DNA of 64,000 bases from Candidatus Thiodictyon syntrophicum (GCF_002813775.1 NZ_CP020370.1:248001-312000); one strand, 5' to 3'. Shown: positions 37,701-47,190, numbered from the stretch's first letter. Program-made: numbers and translations. Notes: generated by a model not told the origin, from the letters alone.

Positions 37701-38127
37701 GGTCATCGAGCGCAAGCGCGCCTTCTTCCGGCAATACCTGCACGACTTGGCGGTCTATGGTGCCCTGGACGCGGCGGGCCGGCGACGCGAGCACTATGCG
37801 ATTGAGCGCCTCTTGCAACTGCTGTGTGAGTCCGCGGCCGACCTGTCCTTGCAGGTACTCAAGGCGAGTGGTCAAGTGCCCCCGGGGAGCTATCGGGAGA
37901 TCTTCAGTGCCCTGTCCGATCTGGGCGCCATGCCCGGCGCCATGGCCGCGGAACTGATCGCCGCCTGTGGTATGCGCAACCTCTTGACCCATCTCTACGA
38001 CGTGATCGACCTCGGGCGCGTCATCGCCGCTGTCGAGCCCGCCCTGGCCCTGTACCGGACCTACGACGCCTGGCTCAGTGATTATCTGGCGCCTGCCGCC
38101 GGACCATCAGCGCCGCCGCGTGACTGA
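37681..38127 (+). CDS. hepT: HepT-type HEPN toxin (DUF86)
   Basis: The 148-residue helical protein contains RREHYAIERLLQLLCESAAD and the HEPN RNase motif RNLLTHLY (Arg99, His104, Tyr106), exactly the RX4HXY pattern of HepT. HepT toxins are RNases, with tRNA cleavage reported for one. The motif Tyr is the residue AMPylated by MntA. It starts inside the TtcA-MNT gene (20-bp overlap), so antitoxin is made first and translation is coupled. All key residues are intact. Confidence 0.88.
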   Translation: MTAAKLEVIERKRAFFRQYLHDLAVYGALDAAGRRREHYAIERLLQLLCESAADLSLQVLKASGQVPPGSYREIFSALSDLGAMPGAMAAELIAACGMRNLLTHLYDVIDLGRVIAAVEPALALYRTYDAWLSDYLAPAAGPSAPPRD

Positions 38128-38555
38128 GCGCCGGGCCGCAACGAGGCCATCACCCAGGTGCCGCGATTGGTCCTTTGGTGACACAAGGGTCAGCATTGCC
38201 CAGGTTGGGGCCGCCGACCAAGGGTGATGGCCGCGCCCGGCGGTGCTCGCGCGCCCCGGGATTGTGTGGGTTCGTCGGAATAAATATCTTACAAAACAAA
38301 TAATAAAGCCCGTGCTGTCGACTATCTCCGGTTTTACTGTCGGTTAGGTCCAGGCGCTCGCATCCCATTGAAAGAATTGATCTTCGGTCGCCGGGCGGTG
38401 CAGGTTCCCGAATGGATGGTATGAGAGTTGCTGCCAAACCAGTGACCGTCTCCTCTTTACCGAGGGCGGTCAGGGGAGGGGCCACTTAGAGCCTCCCCCA
38501 CCCGGGCCCCGCCGACCGGCGCCCGTACCAGAATGATAAGGTTGGAGATAGACGC
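38128..38555. other. Intergenic region with AT-rich patch
   Basis: 38283-38312 (ATATCTTACAAAACAAATAA) is strikingly AT-rich for this genome and is a good place for a promoter or protein-binding site for the secreted-protein gene. I could not match any known riboswitch. Confidence 0.4.
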
Positions 38556-39194
38556 ATGAACACGCACAGTAACCGGCTTTTTGCCCTGCTGACGGTCGTC
38601 GTGGGGAGCTTGTCCCTGGTCTGCACCGACCTGACGCCGGGTACGAACCAACTCCCCGTCGCGTCGGCGGGCCTGTGCAGTTCGGTGCCCGCGCGCTTGC
38701 CCCTGCCCGCGCCTGGCGTCGGCGACCCGGCCCACCTGTCCGCGGCCAGCGCCGCGGCGCCTCAGGATCAGGTCACCGGCCTGCTGGGTGCCTTGGGGCA
38801 GTTGATCGTCGAGGCCGAACTCAGCCACGCGGCCGTCAGCGGCAGTTTCAATCCGGTCATCAGCGCCTCGGTTGCGGGCTCCGGCTTCGCGCTGGAGGTC
38901 TGCCGCGACACTATCGTGGGTGAGGTGTCCCTCGCCAATCAGCCGCGCCTGCGCTTCGTCATCGGTGACTTCGATGGTGACGGCAACACCGACGTGGCGG
39001 TGCAGCGGCCGGGTGCGGCGGCTTGGTACGTCGACTTGGGCGCCTTGCGGCGCGCGACCGTCGGCGTCGGTGCCCCGATTCAGTTACGCCTGATCGAGGC
39101 CGCGCAACCGGGGGCGGCTGGTGCGGCCCGCGGCCAGGTCGACTGGCTCGCGCAGGGGCCTGGCGCCGCCCGCGGGACGCGGCACAGCAGTTGA
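38556..39194 (+). CDS. Secreted protein with Asp-rich calcium-binding-like loop
   Basis: A signal peptide-like N-terminus (RLFALLTVVVGSLSLV) is followed by a helical region and by FVIGDFDGDGNTDVAVQR. This is a DxDGDGxxD loop like those of FG-GAP/VCBS or dockerin-type calcium sites. Cys residues at about 23, 41 and in LEVCRDT could form disulfides. GGAGAT upstream supports ATG 38556. The family is not recognised, and an extracytoplasmic role is inferred. Confidence 0.55.
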   Translation: MNTHSNRLFALLTVVVGSLSLVCTDLTPGTNQLPVASAGLCSSVPARLPLPAPGVGDPAHLSAASAAAPQDQVTGLLGALGQLIVEAELSHAAVSGSFNPVISASVAGSGFALEVCRDTIVGEVSLANQPRLRFVIGDFDGDGNTDVAVQRPGAAAWYVDLGALRRATVGVGAPIQLRLIEAAQPGAAGAARGQVDWLAQGPGAARGTRHSS

Positions 39195-39336
39195 TTCCAA
39201 TTCGCAGAGCGAAGAAATCGCGGTCGTCATGGTGCGCACGGTGCACCCGACGGGTGGCGCGGGCCGCCGTCGGCTTGCCAATCGGCCCCCCGGCCGCATC
39301 TGGGAAGACTTTGGGCTATAACCCGCAGGAGTCTCC

Positions 39337-39852
39337 ATGCCCCCCGCCCCCATCGATCGCGCCCCACCCCCCGCCGCCTGGCATGGCCGACGCGGCGAAC
39401 TGCTGGTCGCCCTCCAGTTCGTCCTGTTCTTCGCCTTCGCCCTGATGCCCCGTTGGAACCCCTGGCTGACGCCCGACCTGCTGGCCGCGACCACGGCGCC
39501 GCGCCTGGTCATCCTGGCGGCCTGCGCCTTGGTCGCGCTGGCCTTCGGCGGCCTGGGTTCCCGCGCGCTGCGTTCCTATATCACGCCATTGCCTTATCCG
39601 GTGGACCACAGTCAACTGGTGACCAGCGGGGTCTACGCCATCGTGCGCCACCCGCTCTACAGCGCCTTGCTGTTCGCCGCGCTGGGTTGGATCTGCTACA
39701 CCTTGAGCCTCAGTCACCTGGCCCTGCTGGTGGTCGCCTTCCTGTTCTTCGACTACAAGGCCGGCAAGGAGGAAGGCTGGCTGATCGAGCGTCACCCGGA
39801 GTACCAGGCCTATGCCGCCCGGGTCAAGAAGTTCGTTCCCTCTATTTATTAG
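39337..39852 (+). CDS. Isoprenylcysteine methyltransferase-like membrane protein
   Basis: The 171-residue protein has four or so membrane helices and the C-terminal ICMT/PEMT signature: LVTSGVYAIVRHPLYSALL, then EEGWLIERHPEYQAYAARVK. Such enzymes methylate membrane-embedded substrates with S-adenosylmethionine; the bacterial substrate is usually unknown. CAGGAG upstream of ATG 39337 supports the start. A MITE begins 40 bp after the stop. Confidence 0.78.
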   Translation: MPPAPIDRAPPPAAWHGRRGELLVALQFVLFFAFALMPRWNPWLTPDLLAATTAPRLVILAACALVALAFGGLGSRALRSYITPLPYPVDHSQLVTSGVYAIVRHPLYSALLFAALGWICYTLSLSHLALLVVAFLFFDYKAGKEEGWLIERHPEYQAYAARVKKFVPSIY

Positions 39853-39892
39853 AGACCTGCGTAAATCGCGGGGACGCTCCCCAGGGGGCGCG

Positions 39893-40086
39893 GGGTGCGA
39901 TTGGAACTGATGTGTTGACGCCGATCCCGTTGGATACGCATTGCGTACCCTACAGCGATCGGACCTTCCGGAGCGGGCGTCGTTGTCGTTGTCGTTGTCG
40001 TAATCGAACAATCCGACAACGACAACGACAACGACAACGATGGCGTACCAGGGATCTCGGTCACCACATCAGTTCTGATCGCACCC
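39893..40086. mobile_element. Family-1 MITE (GTTGTC element) upstream of ksgA
   Basis: Terminal inverted repeats are GGGTGCGATTGGAACTGATG (39893) and CATCAGTTCTGATCGCACCC (ending 40086). Inner GTTGTC/GACAAC arms and a CGTACCCTAC module match the 27.8 kb copy. Flanks GGGGGCGCG and GGGTGCGCA agree at 7 of 9 positions, a possible decayed target duplication. The right end is 52 bp from the ksgA start, so it may supply or disturb that promoter. Confidence 0.85.
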
Positions 40087-40138
40087 GGGTGCGCATTAGG
40101 ACTCGAATCTCGCCGCCCGTTGGGAGACACTGACGGGT

Positions 40139-40978
40139 ATGCACCAGCCCCGCAAACGTTTCAGCCAGAACTTCCTCCATGACCCCGGGACCATCCGGCG
40201 CATTCTGGACGCCGTCCGGCCGCACCCGGGGGAGCGGTTGGTGGAAATCGGCCCCGGTCACGGGGCCATCACCCGCGGACTCCTGGAAGGGGCCGGGTCA
40301 CTGGACGTGATCGAACTGGACCGCGACCTGATCGAACCCCTGCGCGAGCGCCTGGGGGGGCTGGGAGACCTGCGCATCCACAATGCCGATGCGTTGCGCT
40401 TCGACCTGGGTACCCTGGGCGGCGCGCCCGCGTCGCTGCGCCTGGTCGGCAACCTGCCCTACAACATCTCCACCCCGCTGCTGTTCCGCTTCCTGGACCA
40501 GGCCGATCGGGTCTTGGACCTGCATCTGATGTTGCAGCGCGAGGTGGTGGAGCGCATCGCCGCGGACCCGGGGAACAAGGTCTACGGGCGGCTTTCGGTG
40601 ATGGTGCAGACCTGGTGCGAGGCGGAGTGCCTGTTCCGCATCGGCCCCGGGGCCTTCACCCCGGCCCCCAAGGTAGAGTCCGCCTTCCTGCGCCTGCGCC
40701 CTCGCCGGCCCCTGCCGCAGCCGCCTGACGACCGGGCGGCCCACGCCCGCCTGGTGGCGGCAGCCTTCTCGCAGCGACGCAAGACCCTGCGCAACGCTCT
40801 CATGGGGCTGGCGGACGCCGCGGCCTTTGCCGCGGCCGGAATCGACCCCGGGCTGCGGGCGGAGAACCTGGACGTGGCGGCCTTCGTCCGCCTGGCCAAC
40901 TGCATCGGTAGGCCAACGCTTGTAACCGAGACGGAGCCCGAGTACGGTGACACCGCCAAACCCCAGCCCAGCCACTGA
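40139..40978 (+). CDS. ksgA: 16S rRNA dimethyladenosine transferase KsgA/RsmA
   Basis: The 279-residue protein shows QNFLHDPGTIRRIL, the S-adenosylmethionine motif LVEIGPGHGAIT, the catalytic NLPYNIST and PAPKVESAFLRL. KsgA dimethylates two adjacent adenines near the 3' end of 16S rRNA during 30S maturation. It often sits with surA, pdxA and apaG; none is here. Confidence 0.96.
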   Translation: MHQPRKRFSQNFLHDPGTIRRILDAVRPHPGERLVEIGPGHGAITRGLLEGAGSLDVIELDRDLIEPLRERLGGLGDLRIHNADALRFDLGTLGGAPASLRLVGNLPYNISTPLLFRFLDQADRVLDLHLMLQREVVERIAADPGNKVYGRLSVMVQTWCEAECLFRIGPGAFTPAPKVESAFLRLRPRRPLPQPPDDRAAHARLVAAAFSQRRKTLRNALMGLADAAAFAAAGIDPGLRAENLDVAAFVRLANCIGRPTLVTETEPEYGDTAKPQPSH

Positions 40979-41076
40979 TCTGCGGCAACCATCTATGGCG
41001 TGTTAATCAGCCCGGAAGCTGCGGATGGCCACCACGCAGACCCTGGAATCGGCGAACCGCGGGGCTAGCGCTCGCC

Positions 41077-42057
41077 TCAACGCCCGCCAGCGATTACCGC
41101 TAACGCACGGGGCAGGTTTTCGTAAAAGCCGCGCTTCATGCCAAAGTGGGTCGCGATCGATGCCGGCGTCGTGTAGTTGAATCCGTACAGGGCCGGATCG
41201 AGTTCTACCGCATCGGCGCGGGACTTGATCAAGTAGCTGTAGCAAAGCTGCTCAAACACCGGCGACGTATACATCAGGTCCGGATTTCCGCCGACCCAGG
41301 CTTCGATCCGGTCCAAGTCATAGACTTGGGATTTGCTGAGGCAGAGCAGTCCGGAGTTGAGCGTGCGCGCCACCTTCGGGCCGAACGAGAAGTTGCCATC
41401 GCGCCCCCGCTTGGGCGCGTAGCCCTCGACGCTATAGAAAACACGCGTGTCGGCGGGGTCGCTGGCCCAGTCCGCGATCAGGTCCGGGCGGCGGAAGAAC
41501 AGCACATCAGCGTCGAGGATGATGATCTTGTCAGCGTCCGTGAGCAGGTTCATATCGAACAAGATCAGTGACATGATGAACATGTTATAGCTTTGGCCCC
41601 GGTGATTGCCGACCAGCACCTCGCCGAAGCGGAAGCTGGTACAGGCCGGATAGTCGGCGAGGCGCTCACGCACGGCTGCATCGGCGTCGCCGCGGGCGAT
41701 CATCTGCACCCCTGGAAGGTGTCGGCGCATCAGGGACCTGTCATCCGCATTCAGACTGCCGTCGTCGTGCACCACCACGCCGAATTCGGTCTGGGCCGCT
41801 GTGACCAGGCTCTTCAAGGACCACAGGCCCATGCCGACATGGCGATGGCCGAGCAACTGATGAACTTCGACCCCGGCGCCGGTCCCGGCGACCGGAACCG
41901 GCGCGGTCGCCTCCACCCATTCCCGATATTTCCCGCGTAGAGCGAGTTCGTTCTTGACCTCCAGGTAATCGGCGAAGCGCCATGGCAGATGACGCTCCAG
42001 AAACAGTGTCGTCGTCAACGGCAAGCCGGGGCTCAAGACCCGCGTGGTGTCGCTCAT
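41077..42057 (-). CDS. Glycosyltransferase (GT-A fold, GT8-like)
   Basis: The 326-residue protein has a nucleotide-sugar site DKIIILDADVLFFRRPDL (DxD motif), preceded by FIMSLILFDMNLLTDA and followed by LNSGLLCLSKSQVYDLD. This is the layout of GT8-like transferases. It follows the aminotransferase gene by 28 bp on the same strand. The sugar and acceptor are unknown; context suggests glycan assembly. Confidence 0.72.
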   Translation of the reverse strand: MSDTTRVLSPGLPLTTTLFLERHLPWRFADYLEVKNELALRGKYREWVEATAPVPVAGTGAGVEVHQLLGHRHVGMGLWSLKSLVTAAQTEFGVVVHDDGSLNADDRSLMRRHLPGVQMIARGDADAAVRERLADYPACTSFRFGEVLVGNHRGQSYNMFIMSLILFDMNLLTDADKIIILDADVLFFRRPDLIADWASDPADTRVFYSVEGYAPKRGRDGNFSFGPKVARTLNSGLLCLSKSQVYDLDRIEAWVGGNPDLMYTSPVFEQLCYSYLIKSRADAVELDPALYGFNYTTPASIATHFGMKRGFYENLPRALAVIAGGR

Positions 42058-42085
42058 TTCGAGTCCCTCACAACATCAGGAAACG

Positions 42086-43219
42086 TCAGGCCAGGCATGC
42101 GCCGATCGCCCCATCGAGCACAGTGAGCGCCTGCTCCAGGACCGCCGCCTCGATCGTCACCGGCGGCAACAGCCGCAGTATCGGGCCGGCTTGACTGATC
42201 AGTACGCCATGGTCATAGCAGGCATCGGCGATGCGCTCGGCCAGCGTGCCGTTACCGCAGTCGATGATGCATAAGGCGCCGAACAGCGTCACCTGAAATG
42301 CGGCCGGTGCCGACGCCGCGAGGTGCCGACTGATCTGCGCCTCGATCGCCTGAGCCATCTCCCGAACCGGCAACCGCGCCATCTCCTGCAAGGTACCGAC
42401 TACCGCCGCCGCCGCCAGGGCATTCTCGGCGTAGGTACTGTAAGGTAGCATCCCCGGCGTCACCTCCAAGTTCCGCCGCATCAGCACGGCCGATACCGGG
42501 AAACCACTGCCCATACACTTACCCGCCAGGATGATGTCGGGTTCCAGCGGAAAGCGCTCGTAGAAGAACAGCGGCCCGGTACGGTGAAATCCGGTCAGGA
42601 TCTCGTCCAGTACCAGCAGGGTACCGTGGGTGCGGCAGAGTGCCGTCAAGTCCCGACAAAACCCGGCATCCACCGTCGCCCCACCGCCGCTGCCTTGCAG
42701 TGCCTCCAGGAACACCGCGGCGGTGGTACCCCGCGCGAGTACCGGTTCTATCGCGGCGAGCACGTCCGCGGCCACGTCCTTGGTCGGGAAGGGAAGGCGC
42801 GTCACGCCGGGGATCGCATGTCCGTAGACGCTATCCCAGGCCAAGAACGCCGTCGCGATGGATTTCCCATGCATCGACTTGGCAAAACCCACGAAATCCT
42901 TGCGTCCGGTCAACACCCGGACCGCACGCAACGCAAACTCAGCAGCCTCCATGCCGGTAGAGTAGAATCCCGACACCTTAAAGCGGGCAGGGATCATCTC
43001 CTCCACGAGGCGTGTTGCCAGAACCCGGGTGTCGGTGTCGAGTCTCGCCGTGTTCCAGACTTTCTCGCTCTGCTCGATCAGCGCCTTGACCACGGCCGGG
43101 TGGCAATGCCCGAGCAGCAGCGTCCCGTTGGCCGCAAAAAGGTCGATTACCTGGGTATCATCGACATTGCGGAGGATCGCATTCGCAGCAAACGTTACGG
43201 TCTTGCGAGGAGTTGACAT
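42086..43219 (-). CDS. Class III (PLP-dependent) aminotransferase
   Basis: The 377-residue protein has the class III signature: FYSTGMEAAEFALRAVRVL, LVLDEILTGFHRTG (cofactor Asp) and the Schiff-base Lys in IILAGKCMGSGFPV. It is shorter than ornithine/GABA transaminases. With a glycosyltransferase directly downstream it may make an amino group on a sugar or lipid precursor, but the substrate is not evident. It diverges from the next glycosyltransferase across ~285 bp. Confidence 0.85.
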   Translation of the reverse strand: MSTPRKTVTFAANAILRNVDDTQVIDLFAANGTLLLGHCHPAVVKALIEQSEKVWNTARLDTDTRVLATRLVEEMIPARFKVSGFYSTGMEAAEFALRAVRVLTGRKDFVGFAKSMHGKSIATAFLAWDSVYGHAIPGVTRLPFPTKDVAADVLAAIEPVLARGTTAAVFLEALQGSGGGATVDAGFCRDLTALCRTHGTLLVLDEILTGFHRTGPLFFYERFPLEPDIILAGKCMGSGFPVSAVLMRRNLEVTPGMLPYSTYAENALAAAAVVGTLQEMARLPVREMAQAIEAQISRHLAASAPAAFQVTLFGALCIIDCGNGTLAERIADACYDHGVLISQAGPILRLLPPVTIEAAVLEQALTVLDGAIGACLA

Positions 43220-43503
43220 GTGTAAGCCTATACGCCGTCAGAAATTTGCATTTTGCAGGATTCGCTCCTAAATTGCCAGTGTACGTTACGCGTGCGCCGA
43301 TTTGAACCGTCTCGCTGTGACCTTGGCACCCTGACCGGCAGTCGCCCCCGCTCGTATTCCCCCCAACGGCGGGCATTCGTAGCCTGGACGCCCAACCACA
43401 CCCCGCGTGAGTTCGGTTATTTTGAGCAAGCAAAGTGCTTCCAAAAAGGCAGCGCCTTTCCTGCGTATGACAACCCGCAATCTCCAATTCTAAGGGCGGC
43501 AGT
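43220..43503. other. Divergent promoter region of the glycan cluster
   Basis: It lies between two divergently transcribed units and is less GC-rich than neighbouring genes. No repeat or regulatory site is recognisable. Confidence 0.4.
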
Positions 43504-44778
43504 ATGATCGTCGTTTTCGAGCCAACCCTGAGAGGATCCGGTCACAGCGTGCTCAACGCAGGCATCCTGATCACATTACGGCAGGTATTTCCATCGACCC
43601 CCATCGCCTTCTTTGGCGACGCCTCCCACCTTGAGAACGTTCGCGCTCACCTCCCCATCGATGTTGCGAGTACCGTGGCCTTCCGCCCGGTGAGCTTCGA
43701 ACTCCCGTTGGTCGAAAAGTATCGACGTAAGCAAGTCGAAGCCCTGGTTAGCGAACTCTTTAGGGAGACCTTCCAGGCACATGCCTTCGTCTACCTGCTG
43801 ACGACCTCGTTTTACCGCTTTCTCGTGCCTTTACTCGTGAGAATTGCGGCGGTCCTGGCCCCGGATACCAGGGTCATCACCCATTTTATGCTGCATGGCA
43901 CCAACCGCGATGAACTCCAACATCGCAGCCGAAATCCTCTCGTGCGTCGCTGGGACGTCCAATCGGCGATTCAGCGGGTCAACCCGAGCGAGGTCAAGTT
44001 CCTGGTATTGGACGCCGCCACTATCCCAGCCTGGTCTGACATCTCACCGCAACTGGAGCCGATGCTGCTCGCGCTCGACATCGCCATCATGCCCGGCGAA
44101 TCCTTACGCAGTGGTATCCGATCGTCATCGTCAACTCCCTTGAAGTTCGGCTTGCTTGGACAGGCCACTGAAGCGAAAGGCTTTTTCGCATTTCGGAACC
44201 TTGCTGAACGGGTCGAAGAGCGTACCCCGGGAATGGCGGAATTTCACCTCGTCGGACGACTGTCATCCGCCCTTGCGCGCATTGACACCGGCCCACTGAA
44301 ATTACATTCGGAGAAGGCGCAGGAACGGGATCGGCCAGCGGCGCAGATGGACCGACACTCTTACATGGCAAAGATTGCGACTCTGGACTACGTCTGCTTG
44401 CTGTACACCGGCGACTACTACGACTCCGGCGCCAGTGGCGTATTCTACGATGCAGTGAACCTTGCTCGTCCGATCATCGCGCTGCCAACCCGGTTCATTG
44501 AAGATGCCTTTGCCCGCTTCGGCAACATCGGGTTCTTGTGCAGAACCGCCTCGGATGTGGATGAGGTCGTGAGGCGCATCCTTCACGGGGACTACGCAAA
44601 GGTCTACCCGGCGCAAGTCCGGGCGCTCCAGACTGCGCGGCAATACTGGCTGCCCGACGCCGTTGCCGCGCGCTTCAAAGCATCGTTGGAGCAAGCCTGT
44701 CCGGAACTGGTTAAAGCCTTGCGCGCGACCGCCACCGACATTCGGTTCGAGCCGGTCGCCCGGGCCGCACCGAAGTGA
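43504..44778 (+). CDS. Glycosyltransferase family 1/4-like protein
   Basis: The 424-residue protein begins MIVVFEPTLRGSGHSVLNAG, and its second half has the GT-B layout: LKFGLLGQATEAKGF (strand plus loop), YMAKIATLDYVCLLYTGDYY and ASGVFYDAVNLARPIIALP (sugar-nucleotide site). It likely transfers a sugar in surface glycan synthesis. Its stop overlaps the start of the next gene. Codon use is less GC-biased than that of housekeeping neighbours. Confidence 0.68.
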   Translation: MIVVFEPTLRGSGHSVLNAGILITLRQVFPSTPIAFFGDASHLENVRAHLPIDVASTVAFRPVSFELPLVEKYRRKQVEALVSELFRETFQAHAFVYLLTTSFYRFLVPLLVRIAAVLAPDTRVITHFMLHGTNRDELQHRSRNPLVRRWDVQSAIQRVNPSEVKFLVLDAATIPAWSDISPQLEPMLLALDIAIMPGESLRSGIRSSSSTPLKFGLLGQATEAKGFFAFRNLAERVEERTPGMAEFHLVGRLSSALARIDTGPLKLHSEKAQERDRPAAQMDRHSYMAKIATLDYVCLLYTGDYYDSGASGVFYDAVNLARPIIALPTRFIEDAFARFGNIGFLCRTASDVDEVVRRILHGDYAKVYPAQVRALQTARQYWLPDAVAARFKASLEQACPELVKALRATATDIRFEPVARAAPK

Positions 44779-45635
44779 TTCGAGACATGATACACTGGAG
44801 GGAAAGAGGCCCGCGATGCCACACGCTGTTGATGACGTCGGCCATTCGTCCGCAGCTCGGCGGCCCGGCCCTCGCAATTGCGGATCCCGTCTTGCGACTG
44901 CATCAAACCTACTGCTCGATCGTGTTGTGGTGCCGGGAGCCGACCTTGCAGCAGATTGTTGTCTGCGATGGGAGCGGGAGCGCTGACCTGTTGGCTCCGC
45001 TGAGTAGTTACGTAGCCGGAGTCGGCAAAGAGCTCGAGGTCCTTTCTTTTGATCTGCCGCCGGCCGACATAATGACAAGGGGCAAGGGCTTCGGCGAAGG
45101 ACTGATCATTTTACACGCGCTGAAGAACAGCATTGCATTAAATGACGCGCATTCATTCTATAAGGTCACTGGGCGTCTTCACATCGCCAATTTTCCCGCC
45201 CTTCAACAACCGGAACGGGCGCGACTTCCCAGCTTTCCCTGCGAGATCGGGTGGTTGAGTCGCATTGCGCTTGGACGGGCATATCCATTGCTAGGTGATG
45301 TCCAGCGTATTCAGGAACTGGCACGCGAATGGTGGCCTGGGCTATCGCCCGGCACCCACACCTGGTTTTGGCATTGCCCGAAGGATTATTATCTGAATTA
45401 TTTAGTGGATAGCTTCCGTCACGTCGATGATCATGGACGCCTTTTCCTTGAGCACGCAATGTTTGTACCGCTTGCAATGCACGGAGTAAGACGATTCTCG
45501 CCGTGGCCGGCAGTGACGGGGCGCAGCGCAACGAAAGGGCGCCTCTACGCCGGCCGGGATTACCCTTCGGAGGTGAAAGATCTGGCAACCCAATTGATGA
45601 CGTCACTCGGACATTCGTGCCGCAACCTGGACTGA
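44775..45635 (+). CDS. Putative glycan/LPS biosynthesis protein
   Basis: GTG 44775 overlaps the previous stop; ATG 44787 is an alternative. Residues show LLMTSAIRPQ..., IVVCDGSGSADL, MTRGKGFGEGLIILHALKNS and HSFYKVTGRLHIANF. This is the pattern of a recurrent but poorly characterised glycosyltransferase-like family in O-antigen/LPS clusters (GKGYGE...FKVTGR). The function is inferred from that resemblance and from the flippase gene 79 bp downstream. Confidence 0.55.
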   Translation: MIRDMIHWRERGPRCHTLLMTSAIRPQLGGPALAIADPVLRLHQTYCSIVLWCREPTLQQIVVCDGSGSADLLAPLSSYVAGVGKELEVLSFDLPPADIMTRGKGFGEGLIILHALKNSIALNDAHSFYKVTGRLHIANFPALQQPERARLPSFPCEIGWLSRIALGRAYPLLGDVQRIQELAREWWPGLSPGTHTWFWHCPKDYYLNYLVDSFRHVDDHGRLFLEHAMFVPLAMHGVRRFSPWPAVTGRSATKGRLYAGRDYPSEVKDLATQLMTSLGHSCRNLD

Positions 45636-45714
45636 ATGCCGTGCCCACCGATCGTAACCGCGCGCGCATCGGGCAATCCGGCCCACTAATGTCGATCAAG
45701 ATAGGCGAAACAGT

Positions 45715-47190
45715 GTGTCCTTGCTTGGCAGTTCTCTCGCGGTCGTGGCCGGCCGCAGCGTAGGTATTATAATTCAATTCGTGGCCGGCGTTATTCTCGC
45801 CCGCCTGCTGACGCCAAATGAGTTCGGCGTCTTTGCCGTTGCGGCCGGCGTTGCCTCTCTGCTCAACGCGCTTCGGGAGTTCGGGAGTTCCACCTTTCTG
45901 GTCCGGGCACCCGCGGTCGACCGCAAAACCGTGGGGTCGGTTCTGATAGTCAGCACCGGGATGTCAACCATCCTCGGCGGCATTATCGCATTGAGCGCAA
46001 GTTGGTTATCGGCCTTTTTCGGAGACCATCGGCTCGAGTTGCTGCTGTATGTTCTGGCGGGTAACTGCCTTCTGGTCCCACCGGCCATGCTTGGTAACGC
46101 GTTGCTGGTGCGGGAGCAACGGTTTCTTGCCCTGACCGCAATCGAGACGGTGAGCGCCGTGGCTGGCGCCCTGGTGATGGTTGGCCTTGCGCTTGTCGGG
46201 GCAGGGCCTCTCGCGCTTGCGTTAGGGGCTTCCATCTCCACGCTATCAGTCGTCGTGATGACCATCATGGCCAAGCCTCAGGGCTGGGTCCTTTGCTTCT
46301 CTCTGCGCCACGTGAAATCAGTCGTGACCTTTGGCGGCTGGGTAACGGGCATGAGCCTGGTAGCGCAATTTTCCGAGCGGGTTCCCGAACTCGTACTCGG
46401 CAGAACCCAGGGCGTCACTGCCGCGGGTTTGTTCGATAAGGCAGGGGCCTTGAGCCGCCTCGTCGGCAGTTTTGCCGGCCCCGTCATCCATAGCGTTCTG
46501 TTGTCACAGGTCGCCGAAGAGAACCGCAGGAGCGCGGACATGAGCACAGCCTATTTTCGGAGGCTCGCGGTGCTCAGTTCAGTGGCTTGGCCAGCCTTTC
46601 TATTCGTTGCAATCCAGGCGGAGCCCATGGTGCTCTTGACCTTCGGCGCGCAATGGGGCCAAGCCGTCCCGGTCGCCTCGTGGGCGGCCATCAATGCCAT
46701 GCTGACCACGCCGTTTCTGCTTGCAGACAATCTCTTGATAACGAAGGGCCTGGTCCAAGACCTTTTCTGGCAGAAACTGGTCCTGCTGTGTGGCCGCTTC
46801 TTGGTAATACTGTGCGCCAGTCCATTCGGTCTGGTCGTGGTGAGCGCGGTGCTGCTGGCGCCTAACCTCGCGTATCTCTGGCTGAATCAAAAATCGGTAT
46901 TATCGCTCGTGGGGAGTCGCTGGGGAGTCTTGTTTCGTTCACTACGACAGGCGACGGTACTGGCGGCGGCCGTCGGCGCCGCAACCCTATGGGCTGCGCG
47001 GGGCTGTTCGGGAGTGGGGACCGCCGAAATGATCCAAGAGTTGATCATGACGGGCGCGCTCGCGGCTGGCGTATGGGTCCTGGTGAGTCTCCTCGGTGGC
47101 GGTCCAATGACAGAGGTGTCGCGCAGAATCATGGTCCGGCTTTGGCGTCGGGCCACGGCCGGATGGCAAACGCGCAACGGTCAAAGGTGA
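45715..47190 (+). CDS. Polysaccharide flippase (MOP superfamily, Wzx-like)
   Basis: The 491-residue protein has 12 or more hydrophobic segments. The N-terminal RSVGIIIQFVAGVILARLLT then PNEFGVFAVAAGVASLLNAL is typical of lipopolysaccharide exporters (RfbX/WzxC type). It would flip lipid-linked glycans across the inner membrane. The start is a GTG; an upstream ATG is out of frame. An IS91-type element begins ~210 bp downstream. Confidence 0.85.
   Translation: MSLLGSSLAVVAGRSVGIIIQFVAGVILARLLTPNEFGVFAVAAGVASLLNALREFGSSTFLVRAPAVDRKTVGSVLIVSTGMSTILGGIIALSASWLSAFFGDHRLELLLYVLAGNCLLVPPAMLGNALLVREQRFLALTAIETVSAVAGALVMVGLALVGAGPLALALGASISTLSVVVMTIMAKPQGWVLCFSLRHVKSVVTFGGWVTGMSLVAQFSERVPELVLGRTQGVTAAGLFDKAGALSRLVGSFAGPVIHSVLLSQVAEENRRSADMSTAYFRRLAVLSSVAWPAFLFVAIQAEPMVLLTFGAQWGQAVPVASWAAINAMLTTPFLLADNLLITKGLVQDLFWQKLVLLCGRFLVILCASPFGLVVVSAVLLAPNLAYLWLNQKSVLSLVGSRWGVLFRSLRQATVLAAAVGAATLWAARGCSGVGTAEMIQELIMTGALAAGVWVLVSLLGGGPMTEVSRRIMVRLWRRATAGWQTRNGQR

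Noticed and set aside
38128-38555. Possible riboswitch in the leader of the secreted-protein gene
   Set aside because: No conserved core of any riboswitch class could be matched by eye.
40087-40138. MITE copy at 39.9 kb considered part of the ksgA coding region
   Set aside because: KsgA homology begins at ATG 40139 and the element ends at 40086.
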